In this document: one piece after another, positions 1-10,699 of the stretch
Position numbering within the stretch: the first letter of the stretch is position 1
Layout: each line of letters starts with the position of its first letter
Assembly: GCA_033032865.1 (NCBI GenBank)
Contig: JAWHQI010000263.1
Coordinates: 1,178,001 to 1,242,000 of the forward strand
Origin: Dactylorhiza incarnata
Lineage: Eukaryota > Streptophyta > Magnoliopsida > Asparagales > Orchidaceae
Length of the DNA stretch: 64,000 nucleotides
Reading direction: 5' to 3'
Notes under the pieces: generated by a model
The model's input: the letters and a program-made list of their open reading frames with translations, nothing else
Told to the model about the DNA's origin: nothing
Database searches by the model: none
Program-made: the position numbers and the translations under genes

Positions 1-1895
1 TTGGATACATATTTGCTATGAAGTTGTCTGTTGTATCAAATAAATGTAACGTACAGTGAAAAATATTGTGAAGCGCAATGAGGAAGAAAGTTGGTGGGAA
101 TGATTAAAGCATTAATTAGGATTCATGGTAGAAGTTTCAGAGGATTTGGCTTTGAAATGAATCCTTAATTTAATGTGATGTTATAATTTATTATGTTCAA
201 ATGAAATATTATGATGATCATTTGAACAAGGATTTGGGGGACATGCATATAATAGTATCTACATCACTTGAAAATCTATTGGAGGGTTTTAGATTTGTGA
301 TAACCACTTAGTAGAGTATACAATTGATGACTCTTTAGGACAATGGGCACGAGATGATTAATATTGACTAAGCGTGATTGAATAGAGCTTATAAAATCAA
401 TTGTGTTCAAAGCATGTTGTGAATCAAGCATGAGGATTGGATATTGGTAATATGTTTGGGCAGATTTATTTAGTAAAACATGAATATGACACTAGACGCA
501 CTAGTAGTCCTACATAAGCGTAGAGAGTATTTTCCATGACACACACATACCACTGCAAAAGAGTTATGACAACTTAATATGGGTAGCAACGATGGCTTGG
601 TGTAGATTATAGGATATGGTTATATCCTATGGTGATATGTTAAGAGCCTGGTTGGTAGGGCCTTGGATGCTAATTAGCATCGGTTGAACTTGTAAGTAGT
701 GAAATGTATTAAGGACTTGTTCGTGAGCCCTTGGGTGCTTGATAGCACATGTTGAGCATGAAAATTATTTGGGTGTGTATGGTTTACACACAGTTGTGTA
801 ATGGTCCTTGCTGGAGGATTACTTGTGGCGGGTCTATGGGCTTGCTAATCGTTATACCGACAGAAGATGGCGGATAAACTCTAGGACGTTTGGGCAAGGC
901 TCTTTGATATTTACTTCCCAAAGACCCTTTCGTGCAACTGACCGGTTGGGTTGGGCTCTTTGGTGCTTACTTTCCAAAGACCCATTCCATGTCATTAAGA
1001 CTCAGCTGGTTTAGCGAGCAAGAGTACACAGGTTCTCTGTTGTATGGTTCTTAACGTCGAGGCATACGTAAAGCCTAGGTCTGGTAGTGTGCATACTCAC
1101 CTAGTAGTGGAGAAGCCCGTTCGTCTGTCTCTATCTGGCCACGACATGAGGTGCCTGAGTGGTTAGCTACCCTCGAAAAGAGAAAAGTAAAGGTCTATGT
1201 CGACATTGCAAATTAGAGTGTGTGAGTAAATCATGGGTGAGTCATCATACATACATTCATTGCATTGTATTGCACCGCATAAAGATCCTCATCATATAAA
1301 CTTGTATGTGCACATTTATATGATGAGTTACTTATTATTGTGAAAGACCCTTAACTTATAAATTTGTATGAGTATCTTTATAAGTTAAGTTCAATTCAGT
1401 TCTTGTAACTTGTTGCTTTTAGCCATGCTAGTATTTCTTGTTGCCTATCTATACTTATGAACTGCTAGAATTACTCACTATTATACCAACTGCTTGATTA
1501 TATATTACTGCTTATATTGCGTTCCTTTTTCCTTTCTTCTGCCCGGTGCTTAAGAGTCGTCGAGGGAGAGGATGTGAAGTCACTTAATCTTTATGACTAA
1601 CGGTTGCTACACTACTATTTTTAGAAGCACGCCCAACTGCAGTAGCACACAATGCAGGAGGACATCCAGGCTAGGGAGACGGAGACTGAGACCACGATGC
1701 ATCCCTTACCTGTAAGATCCCCCCTAAATACTGAACCCGTGTTGGAGGAAGAGGGTCTTGCTGCCCAAGAAGGCCACCCAATGCTCTTCAAGTGACAATG
1801 ACCCACTTAAGCGTTATGATCGTCCTGTTAGGCAAAGGAATCAATACATCACATTAGATCATAATGCGGAAGATATCATAAGGAAAACCAACCAG

Positions 1896-1940
<45 letters not shown>

Positions 1941-1960
1941 CAAAAGGCCGTAGACAACTG
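1..1960 (+). repeat. Degraded LTR fragment related to the Tekay-type LTR of element A
   Basis: No credible gene. Stretches around 1070-1400 read like the 3' part of element A's long LTR near 55480-55800: both contain 'ggtctggtagtgtg' or 'gtctggtagtgtg', then a segment ending in 'aaaggtct', then two short imperfect inverted pairs spaced alike. The segment at 1540-1560 (a 'ggtgcttaagagtc' block) resembles 55990-56010. An imperfect direct repeat of about 60 bp lies at 890-990 (the 'caaagaccc' blocks). I infer an older, diverged LTR of the same clade. Its limits are not visible and its left end lies outside the window. Confidence 0.4.
1901..1938. repeat. (TA)n microsatellite
   Basis: This is an uninterrupted TA dinucleotide run of about 19 units. 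It produces an artificial Tyr-Ile repeat in one reading frame, and no real ORF is implied. Confidence 0.95.
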
Positions 1961-2766
1961 TTTTCATAAGTGGCCCCGTGGGCTAAGGGTAATTACTACA
2001 ACCATATATTCCTCACATAGTCATATACCCTAGGACTCACATCTCGGAAGACGGGAGGTGAGACCCGTGTATATGCTCGGGTAGCCTCTAGAGACGATAC
2101 GCTGTCACGCGGTGTGGGGATTTCACGATGTCCCATCTCCTGTGAATGGTTATATAAACAATTGTTAGTCACATAGCTAAGTGGAAACACATCTCATCCC
2201 TGGATCCATATCCTGGGGATGAGCCTAAGCACATAAACACCTAAACAATAAATAAATAGCCGAAGCAAAAGTATTAACATCATATAAATAACTAGAAGCA
2301 ACATTAATATCAACAGTTATTTAAGAGAATAACTCAACTAGTAGCCGTAATATCAACTAGTAGTCGTAATATCAACTAGTACCCACATCTTGTAATTACG
2401 TCGCAAGTGTTCATAACCTACTAACACACCATGTGGTGTCACAGTTTGGACCGCTTCTCTTCTAGCATGATAACGAGCCCCATGTGCCTCACCAATGTGG
2501 CTGTTGGTGACAGTGGCTAGTCTTGCCACTTCTGGGTGTGGTTGTACTGCACTACGTACCCAGGCCCCATCGTACAACCAGGTGTACTCATTAGATGTGA
2601 GCTACATCCGGCGATTTCCAAAATATAGACCGACCAGTGGAGGCAATCCACCAGGGTATAAAGTGGTGCTCACCCGTGGTGCACTTCTTCCTATAATCGT
2701 GAGTTGTCAACCCTCCCGCACGGGTACGAATGGTCTGCCGGCGTGACCGTCCCGCCACTTAATTTC
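1961..2766. other. Unassigned sequence, no gene seen
   Basis: I find no coding signal, terminal repeat or array here. The only small-scale structure is a direct repeat of 'gtaatatcaactagta' units at about 2347-2390. This could be the residue of an older element between the left LTR fragment and the copy of element A's internal tail. Confidence 0.4.
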
Positions 2767-2863
2767 AACTTGATTATTCAACTTGATTATTTAACTTGAT
2801 TTGAAACCCCGTACACTCGATCTTAATTTTAGTGACGAAATTGTTTCCTTTTGTATTGGGATT
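2767..2863 (+). repeat. Extra copy of the element A internal 3' tail upstream of the 5' LTR
   Basis: The roughly 95 bp before the 5' LTR match the 3' untranslated tail of A at about 8903-8987. Shared blocks include 'gattattcaacttgat', 'gaaaccccgtacac', 'gacgaaattgttt' and 'ttgtattgggattt'. In an intact element this tail occurs only before the 3' LTR. Its presence before the left LTR suggests that this LTR was the 3' LTR of another copy, through a tandem or recombinant structure. Confidence 0.7.
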
Positions 2864-3684
2864 TGTAACATCCCCCAAACTGCTAGTCCCCTATAGAATT
2901 TTTGTCATGACAAGTCATGACAAAAATAGGATAAAGTGACATAGGGTACTAGGATGACAAGTTGAGTAGATGAAAAACACATGATGTGCACTAAGCCACC
3001 ATGGGCCACCCCAAGGTAAAGGAGAACTCAAAGGGGCTAAAGCACCCCATGCATCACTCTTAACCATGGAAATCCCCCCTAGGATGGGTTAATGTACACA
3101 AGTTGGGCAAAGAGGCCGCCCCATGAACCTAAGAGAAGGTGTAGAGTTGCACATTGGGGTGCACTTAGCAAATCTTGGTTTCTTAGCCTGAGAGTGGCCA
3201 AAAGGCTTCAATAAACCAAATTAACCTTACCTTGACTCTATGATCATCCAAGAATAGTGAGTGGGTCACTAGGGACCCATGGAGTCAACCAATTTGGTCA
3301 AATTGGCTAAAGTTAACTTTAGGCCAATATAGGTCAAACCTCCTTAAATAAGGACAATTGGACTCCAAATGATCAAATTGGACCCACCATCATATGTCAA
3401 CCTCCATAGGGGACCTAATGGACCCAAAAACCCCATCATGAGGCCACCAATTTGGAGAAATTGGGCCAATTACTAGAAAACCCCAAATTGATCTATATGT
3501 GCCAAAACCCTAAATTGACCTTCAATTGGCCCATTATGATCAAATTGATCACACCTAACACTCTTAGATCACTAAGGGAGTCTAATTGTTCAACATTGGA
3601 CCCTTGGAATAAGCCAATTTTGGGAAATTGGGCAAAAGCACCAATTTGCCCAAATTACAACATATACTCTTTATGGTTCAATTG

Positions 3685-3718
<34 letters not shown>

Positions 3719-4054
3719 TGGGCAAATTGACCTAACACCACCATCCCTAGACACTAAGGAGAGTGAATGAGACCTAAGTAAACCAAAGTGAACAATCAAT
3801 TTTGGGGGATTGGGACAAAATCACCCAAATGCCCAAATTGCCCCTATAGGCAATTAGGTGCAATTAAGCCTCATATGACCCTCCCATGACCCACTTCTTC
3901 TTGGAGTGAGTCCATAGTGCCTAAGAGAGCGATGTGGTTCAGACACATTGAAAAGTGAGAGCTTGGTTCAAGCCCAAACCCAATTCCTCATTTTGGCCTA
4001 TTTTTGATCAAGTGATAACTTGTGCGGTGGTAGATTGCCCGGTGGTAGATTACA
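2864..4054 (+). repeat. Element A 5' LTR, internally deleted
   Basis: It starts TGTAACATCC and ends ..GATTACA, 3 bp before a primer-binding-site-like TGGTATCAAC. It matches the 3' LTR (8988-9961, then 50941-51080) up to about position 3987 and then jumps. The last 35 bp (tgtgcggt...ttaca) resemble the distal end of the 3' LTR at 56435-56484. I infer a deletion of roughly 5.3 kb from the middle of the 5' LTR, because the 3' copy spans about 6.5 kb once the insertion is removed. Confidence 0.7.
3686..3715. repeat. Poly-C tract in element A 5' LTR
   Basis: This is a run of 30 C. The matching place in the 3' LTR (9803-9828) has 26 C, so the tract has changed length since insertion, or its length is uncertain from sequencing. 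Confidence 0.9.
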
Positions 4055-4057
4055 AAC

Positions 4058-4067
4058 TGGTATCAAC
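4058..4067 (+). other. Element A primer binding site (initiator tRNA-Met type, degenerate)
   Basis: TGGTATCAAC follows the 5' LTR end after 3 bp. The canonical plant retrotransposon site begins TGGTATCAGAGC, so the first eight bases match. It marks the start of the internal region. Confidence 0.6.
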
Positions 4068-4255
4068 TTAGCCAATTTCAATCCATAATAAGGAAGTCCA
4101 CAACCCTAGGGCAACCCAGCTTCGAGTTAGTTTGAGGACAAACAAGCAACGGAAGCAATGGTGTGCCCATAGGAAAAATCACGTTAAATTGTCCATCAAA
4201 ATGAGATGTTTAGGCCAACCTTTCTAATCGAACCCCTTTTCTTATGTAGCCTCCG

Positions 4256-5420
4256 ATGAACGTCCCCACCCGGGGGATGATTCCCCATGTGCAAAACATA
4301 ATTCACCCGGTACAAAATGAAGTCCCTCTCGTACAGGCGGTTCCCCCTCCACCGGCTCCTACTTAATTCCAGTAAACGGAGTTGGGCCAGACCTTGACCG
4401 CTATTCTACAGGCCTTTTCTCAGCAATAGGCCCCAGTTTAGGCCCCCAAACCAGGGGAAAATTGGTTGAGTGTCTTCCGAGACCTCTCCCCACTGTCTTA
4501 CATGGGGTCTGAGTCAGTAGTGCAAACAGAGGAATGGCTAGACGCAATCAAGGACATGCTGGAGGGAATTCGTTGCCCAGTGGACGTAGTAGTGTCCTTG
4601 GCTATTTCTGTCTTGAAATCTCATGCCAAGAGATGGTGGAAGTTAGCCCTAGACACCACCTTTGCAGGCTTGGAGTATGCCGACATCACATGTGAAGAAT
4701 TCAGGGAGGCACTGCTGGAGCACTTCGTGCTACAAACTGCAAGAGATGATTTGGAGGAACAGTTCCTGCACCTGAAGTAGGGAAACCTATCGGTATTAGA
4801 GTATGAGTGGGAGTTCTCGCACCTAGCCCGCTTCGCCACCACCCATTAGCTGAATGACTCCGGATATGCCAAGATATTCTTTAAGGGCCTCCGGGATGAC
4901 CTCAGGCATGCCTTACAGTACGTAGCAGATTCCGGATTGGCCCAGATCATCGAAGCTGCAAGGAGGCTAGAAGCAGACCAGCTGATGGTGAGAGGCCGAG
5001 GAAAAAGGCCAGCAGAAGATGCAAACGAGAACAAAGGTCGAGACCACTGACAACAGGGATGATTTATTAGACATCAGAGAGGCAGAGGACGACCTCATCT
5101 AGATCCCCGAAAGAGCAGAGGCCCCCGGCTGTGCTTGCACCTCAGCCATTACGGATCCATGAGCCCCAAGGACAGGCAGGTGGGGCACACCCTCCACCGG
5201 CGTGTTTCTGGTGTCACCAACCAGGTCATGTGCAGGCCCATTTCCCTCAGATATGGGGTAACCCCCACCTCCACTTCTACCAGCACCACCAGCACAACAA
5301 TTCATGGGCCGAGGCCGAGGGTGTGGCCGAGGCCGAGGACCTCACGGTAGAGGCCGGCAGCCGGAACAAATGTATGCGCTGGATCTTGCTGAACCAAGGA
5401 ATCCCGAAGACGTGATCACA
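4256..5420 (+). pseudogene. gag: Element A gag (capsid/nucleocapsid), disrupted
   Basis: Gag would form the virus-like particle and package the RNA. The likely start is the ATG at 4256, in the same frame as the best capsid stretch (4466-4780). That stretch carries the Retrotrans_gag-type pattern: a Trp-rich region with 'RWWKLAL', then 'EFREALLEHF' and a downstream 'FFKGLRDDLR' helix. The frame holds several stops (near 4364, 4430, 4778, 4846 and 5048), and a frameshift occurs before the nucleocapsid. The zinc knuckle (CFWCHQPGHVQAHF, about 5200-5245) has C-X2-C-X4-H, but the last Cys is Phe. A Gly/Arg-rich tail follows. It is non-functional. Confidence 0.8.
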
Positions 5421-5529
5421 AGTATCTCAATGTTTTCTTTTATGTTACTTAAATACCATGCCAACTCCTATTTTACTTCAACAATAAACCAAACCACAAA
5501 ATTACTTAGGTATAGTGCTAGTTTGCAAA

Positions 5530-6055
5530 AAGCCCGCTTACACCCTGTTCGATACGGGTGCTTCCCACTCGTTCGTATCAGCAGAATTTGTAAACGAACT
5601 GGACCAGGTGCAACATTTTGAAGGCATCGAAAGGAAGGTGCGACTTGGGATCAGAAATAGTAACGTGTGCCAAGTGCAACATGAATGTTGAAATTGGAGG
5701 AAGGATGTTCGAAGCACCAGCGATGCTACTGAAGATGAAGGGATACGATTTAATCTTGGGCATGGACTGGCTATATTGGAACCATGCCAAGATTGATTGC
5801 CAGACGAAGAAAATTGTGCTGAAACACGAGGGCTTTGAGGTGGTGATCGAAGGTATTAGACCCATCTCCCGTCATTTAATTTCATCGACTCAGGTCGTCA
5901 AGGCCCATTTACAAGGAGATGAAATCTACATGATATGTTTTGAGATGAAAGAGAAGGAGAATTCCCTGACTAATATCCATGTAGTCCAAAATTTCCCCGA
6001 CGTATTCCCAGAAAAGCTACCCGGACTACCGCCGCACAGAGATAAGAATTTCTAA
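5530..6055 (+). pseudogene. pol: Element A aspartic protease and linker, frameshifted
   Basis: The retropepsin active-site motif FDTGASHSF is at about 5548-5574. The downstream protease half (GYDLILGMDWL, about 5741-5773) is typical of gypsy proteases, with a hydrophobic ILG segment before the MDWL. The active-site motif and the ILGMDWL motif are in different frames, so a frameshift lies near 5600. The linker ends in the usual 'FPDVFPE..PGLPP' (5995-6030) that precedes gypsy RT, followed by a TAA at about 6053. Cleavage of Gag-Pol is its expected role. Confidence 0.8.
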
Positions 6056-6064
6056 ATTCAACTA

Positions 6065-7320
6065 GTGCCAGGAGCTAGGCATGTATCGAGAGCACCATTC
6101 CAAATGGACCCGAAGGAGTTAGCAGAGTTCCGCACCCAGCTGCAGGAGTTAGTGGACTCTGGGTTCATCCGATCGAGCTCATCACCATGGGGAGCCCCGA
6201 TGCTCTTTGTGGAGAAAAAGGATGGGACCCTTCGGTTTTGTATCGACTACCGAGAACTTAACATGCTAACAGTGCGTAACACTTATCCTATACCCAGATT
6301 GATGAGTTGTTCGATCATCTAGAGGGGGCGCACTGGTTCTCAAAATTAGATCTGAGGTCGGGGTACTATCAATTGTGGATCCAGGATGAAGACATCCCGA
6401 AGACGGCCTTCAGCAGTCGCTACGGCCGCTACAAATTCACGGTCATGCCCTTTGGGCTCACGAATGCCCCCTCTGCATTCATGAGTCTAATGAACCGCGT
6501 GTTTGAAGCCTACCTGGATGTCTTCGTCATTGTTTTCATAGACGACATACTAGTCTACTCAAGGACGAAAAAGGAACACGCTCAGCATCTGACGCTCGTG
6601 TTAGAAAGGCTTAGAGAGCACATGCTATATGCCAAATTTAGCAAGTGCCAGTTCTGGCTTAAGGAGGTAACCTTCTTAGGGCATATCATCAGCGGGTCCA
6701 GATTGACAGTAGATTCGACGAAGATCCAGGCAGTGCGTGATTGGCCACAATTGAAAACAGCGTCAGATGTGAGGAGCTTTTTAGGACTTGTCGGTTATTA
6801 CCGAAAGTTCGTGGAAGGGTTCTCTCGTATTGCCCTTCCTCTCACGTCTCTAACCAAGAAGGATGCACCATTCGTGTGGACTCCGAAATGTGAAGCAGCC
6901 TTCCAAGAACTGAAGAGCAGACTTATCTCCTCCCCGATCCTTGCCCTTCCATCTGGGAAGGAAGGATTTCAAGTATATACAGATGCTTCCTACCAAGGAA
7001 TGGGCGCGGTTCTGATGCAGAATGGGCATGTGATTGCGTACGCTTGACGACAACTGAAGAAGCATGAGCAGAACTAACTGATACATGACTTAGAGATGGG
7101 AGCCGTAGTCTTTCACTGAAAATTTAGAGACACTACTTATATGGAGTTCACAGTGACATCTTCTCAGATCACAAGAACTTAAAGTACGTAGACACTCAGA
7201 AGGATCTAAATATCCGGCAAAGAAGATGGGTAGAGTTTCTGTGCGACTACCAATATACTATGCACTATCATCCCGGGAAGGCAAACACGGTGGCAGATGC
7301 ATTCAGCAGAAGGGCTGGTA
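6065..7320 (+). pseudogene. pol: Element A reverse transcriptase and RNase H, frameshifted
   Basis: RT is clear: '[11 protein letters not shown]' (about 6230-6262), '[12 protein letters not shown]' with the first catalytic Asp (about 6339-6374), '[12 protein letters not shown]' (about 6445-6480), and 'FIDDILVYS' with the catalytic Asp pair at 6541-6546. A frameshift sits near 6300, at 'TYPIPR'. RNase H begins near 6970 with 'VYTDAS' and continues through several stops (7045-7125) to 'HYHPGKANTVADAFSRR' (about 7261-7315), the conserved RNase H end of gypsy elements. Catalytic residues are mostly preserved but the frame is broken, so the enzyme is dead. Confidence 0.9.
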
Positions 7321-7479
7321 CATCCGACGAGAAACCCCAACTAATGGCCTTGGAACTGGTGCAGATGCTGGACAGCATGCACATCACACTGGTGACCAGG
7401 GAGGATCCAAAGGTCTACCAGGAGTACCTAGCCGCAATGAGCTTAGTTTGTGACATCCGGGATCGGATCAAGGTTGCAT

Positions 7480-8700
7480 AGAGATGCGATGCGGAACTAG
7501 AGCCGGTCTTCAGGGCCTTGGAATCAGGCACCGCAGTGGATTATACGTTGAAAGATGACATAGTGCATTTCCGGGGAAGAACTTACATACCGGTAGGGGA
7601 TAATCTCCAGGAAGATGTTCTAACAGAAGCTCATCATATCAGATATTCAATAAACTCAGGGATCACCAAAATGACTACGGATGTAAAGAGAACAATGTAT
7701 TGGCCAGGAATGAAGAGAGACATTATCCGCTTCGTGACCCACTGTGAGCTGTGCCAATTAGTAAAGGCTGAGTGCAAAAGGCAGGGAGGGTTGTTACAAC
7801 CATTGCCCGTACCATAATGGAAGTTCGAGGACATATCCATGGACTTCGTACATGGGTTACCTCGCTCCCGCTCCGGGAATGACTTTGTCTGGGTCATAGT
7901 GGATAGATTAACAAAGGTAACCAGGCTCATTCCCACCAAAAAGGGTGCCCTCGTCAGCGCCCTAGTCCGATTGTTTGTGGAGCAGTTTGTCAGATACCAT
8001 GGAGTACCCAAATCGATCGTGTTAGATCGAGACGGTCGATTTACATCGAGGGAATGGAAGGCGGTTCAGGCATATCTGGGGTCACGACTGAAGTTCAGCA
8101 CCGCATTCCACCCCTAAACAGACGGACAAACAGAGCGAACTATTCGGACCATGGAGGATTTGCTGATGCTATGTATATAGGATAGTGAGGAACCTTGGGA
8201 GAGGCTACTGCCACTCGTCGAATTCTCCTACAACAATAGCCAGCAATCCAGCATTGGCATGGCTCCTTACGAAGCCTTATACGACAGGAAGTGTAGGACC
8301 CCTCTATCTTGGGTTCAGGACGAAGATCCGAAGACACTGGGGTCGGAATATATCGAAGACACGGACGCCCAACTGCGACTGATTCGTGAACGAATGCTAG
8401 AAGCCCAGAGTCGACATGCAAAATATTACGATGTGCGGCATCGTAAAGTAGAGTTCCAGGTGGGAGACCGAGTTTTTCTGAAGATACGTCCGACGCACGA
8501 TGTCACCCGAGTACAGAGTCTAAATAAGCTCAGTCCTAGATATATGGGGCCATATAGGATCCTGGAGCAGATCGACCCCCTGGCTTACCGACTAGAGCTA
8601 CCACCAGAATTGGCGAACATGCACGACGTCTTCCACGTCTCTTCACTCAGGAGGGATTTACTTCGGCCAGAGCAACTGATTCCTGCTACTACGGGCCCGA
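7480..8700 (+). pseudogene. pol: Element A integrase, with stops
   Basis: The N-terminal zinc-binding region (about 7630-7775) reads 'HHIRYSINSG ... HCELCQ'. The usual His of 'SIHPG' is Asn here, so the HHCC finger looks impaired. The catalytic core has 'SMDFVHGLP' (first Asp, about 7840), 'DRDGRFTS' (second Asp, about 8028) and 'TDGQTERTIRT' (Glu, about 8120). A TAA interrupts 'FHP-TDGQ' at about 8116, and another stop follows near 8178. The C-terminal 'YDVRHRKVEFQVGDRVFLK' and 'LSPRYMGPYRI' segments (8430-8560) are typical of chromovirus integrases. The domain order RT-RH-IN confirms gypsy rather than copia. Confidence 0.88.
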
Positions 8701-8891
8701 TAGCATCCGACCGGATAGTCCGTTTGGAGCCAATCCGAGTTGATGACACAGCGGTTCAGGTCTTGCGTCGAAAGAAGGTGCCACTGGTACAGGTCCTTTT
8801 GTCCAACCACGGACGGGAGGAGCATACGTGGGAACCACGAGACCTGATGCAGCAACGCCACCCAGAATTTTTTGAATCCGGTAACACTTGA
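8701..8891 (+). pseudogene. pol: Element A chromodomain at the integrase C-terminus
   Basis: The last 60 codons of the open frame read '...VQVLRRKKVPLVQVLLSN' and then 'EEHTWEPRDLMQQRHPEFF', ending at a TGA at 8889-8891. The beta-strand/'HTWEP'/terminal-helix arrangement is the plant chromovirus chromodomain. In the family this domain tethers integrase to modified histones and guides insertion to heterochromatin. This short domain is itself still open. A 97-bp untranslated tail separates it from the 3' LTR. Confidence 0.8.
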
Positions 8892-8987
8892 TTGCTAAGA
8901 ATATTCTTGATTATTCAACTTGATCTGAAACCCCGTACACCCAATCTTAATTTCAGGGACGAAATTGTTTTATTTTGTATTGGGATT

Positions 8988-9961
8988 TGTAACATCCCCA
9001 AACTGCTAGGCCCCTAGAGAATTTTTGTCATGACAAGTCATGACAAAAATAGGATAAAGTGACATAGGGTACTAGAATGACAAGTTGAGTAGATGAAAAA
9101 CACATGGTGTGCACTAAGCCACCATGGGCCACCCCAAGGTAAGGGAGAACTCCAAGGGGCTAAAGCACCCCATGCATCACTCTTAACCATGGAAATCCCC
9201 CCTAGGATGGTTTAATGTACACAAGTTGGGCAAAGAGGCCCCATGAACCTAAGAGGTTTAGAATTGCACATTGGGGTGCACTTAGCAAATCTTGGTTTCT
9301 TAGCCCGAGAGTGGCCAAAAGGTTTCAATAAACCAAATTAACCTCACCTTGACTCTATGATCATCCAAGAATAGTGAGTTGGTCACTAGGGACCCATGAG
9401 GTCAACCAATTTGGTCAAATTGGTTAAAGTCAACTTTAGGCCAATCTAGGTCAAACCTTCATAAATAAGGACAATTGGACTCCAAATGATCAAATTGGAC
9501 CCACCATCATATGGAAACCTCCCTAGGGGACCTAATGGACCCAAAAGCCCCATCACGAGGCCACCAATTTGGAGAAATTGGGTCAATTACTAAAAAGCCC
9601 CAAATTGATCTACATGTGCCAAAACCCTAAATTGACCTTCAATTAGCCCATTGTGATCAAATTGATCACCCCTAACACTCTTAGATCACTAAGGGAGTCT
9701 AATAGTTCCACATTGGACCCTTGGAATAAGCCAATTTTGGGAAATTGGGCAAAATCACAAATTTGCCCAAATTACAACATATACTCTTTATGGTTCAATT
9801 GACCCCCCCCCCCCCCCCCCCCCCCCCCACCAAATTGACCTAACACCACCCTCCCTAGAAACTAAGGAGAGTGAATGAGACCTAAGTAAACCAAAGTGCA
9901 CAATAAATTTTGGGGAATTGGGACAAAATCACCCAAACGCCTAAATTGCTCATATAGGCAA
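8988..9961 (+). repeat. Element A 3' LTR, first segment
   Basis: It starts TGTAACATCC and aligns with 2864-3850 almost throughout, with scattered substitutions and small indels. It stops abruptly after 'tataggcaa', where element B begins. The rest resumes at 50941. Confidence 0.92.
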
Positions 9962-10429
9962 TGTTGAAACCAGAGAACTGGTTTCGACGTTCGAAAGGGA
10001 GATGCAGCTAACCCTTACTTGACCCAAGCTAGACCCTTGACCAGTCACTAAAAACCGAAGAACCTTGCCCTTGAAGAACAGCTAAGTCTGCAAACGGACC
10101 CCTTAAGCTGCAGCGTGGAGGTCCCACCACACACCCGGAAGCTCACAAGAAACTTCCCCTCCCAAGCCAATGCTGAGCCAGAGCACCTTGGAGGGCACTA
10201 AAAGTCACCTCACCGTCCACCTTCAATGACAGGGAGAGGGAGGGGTAGTGCTTGCTCACAACACTCACGCGAGGGGGGGGGGGGGGGGGTACCAACATCC
10301 CTTCCCAAGGTGCCCATGGGGTGGGGTGGGGGGGGGGGTCTATTTATAGACTTCCAAAAATTGGGCTGCAGATAGCCTAAAATCTACTATCCGCAGCTCA
10401 ACAACTAACCTGAATGACCAAAACAGGAG

Positions 10430-10694
10430 GGGGGCGAGTGGATCTTGAGACGTCCACTCCCCCCCTTGCCGGGGGTCAGGAGAGTGGACCGAATGGTCCA
10501 CTGCCTGGGCTTGGACGAGTGGACCACTCACTCTCCTCAGGGGCGAGTGGACCCATGGTTCACTCCCCTGAGTGCCCGGGGCGAGTGGACCATAGGTCCA
10601 CTCGCCCCTCACCCTAGGCGAGTGGACCATGGTCCACTCGCCACCCCTGGGCGAGTGGACCATAGGTCCACTCTCCCGGGGCTTGGGCGAGTGG
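10430..10694. repeat. Cluster of palindromes in the element B left LTR
   Basis: Repeated inverted units of the form GAGTGGACC-N-GGTCCACTC, at least six in tandem, separated by G/C-rich linkers. The matching cluster lies in the right LTR at 50545-50820. Such repeated palindromes in an LTR are reported for Sireviruses and are thought to be regulatory. The long ORFs that cross the cluster are by-products of the repeat. Confidence 0.8.
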
Positions 10695-10699
10695 ACCAC

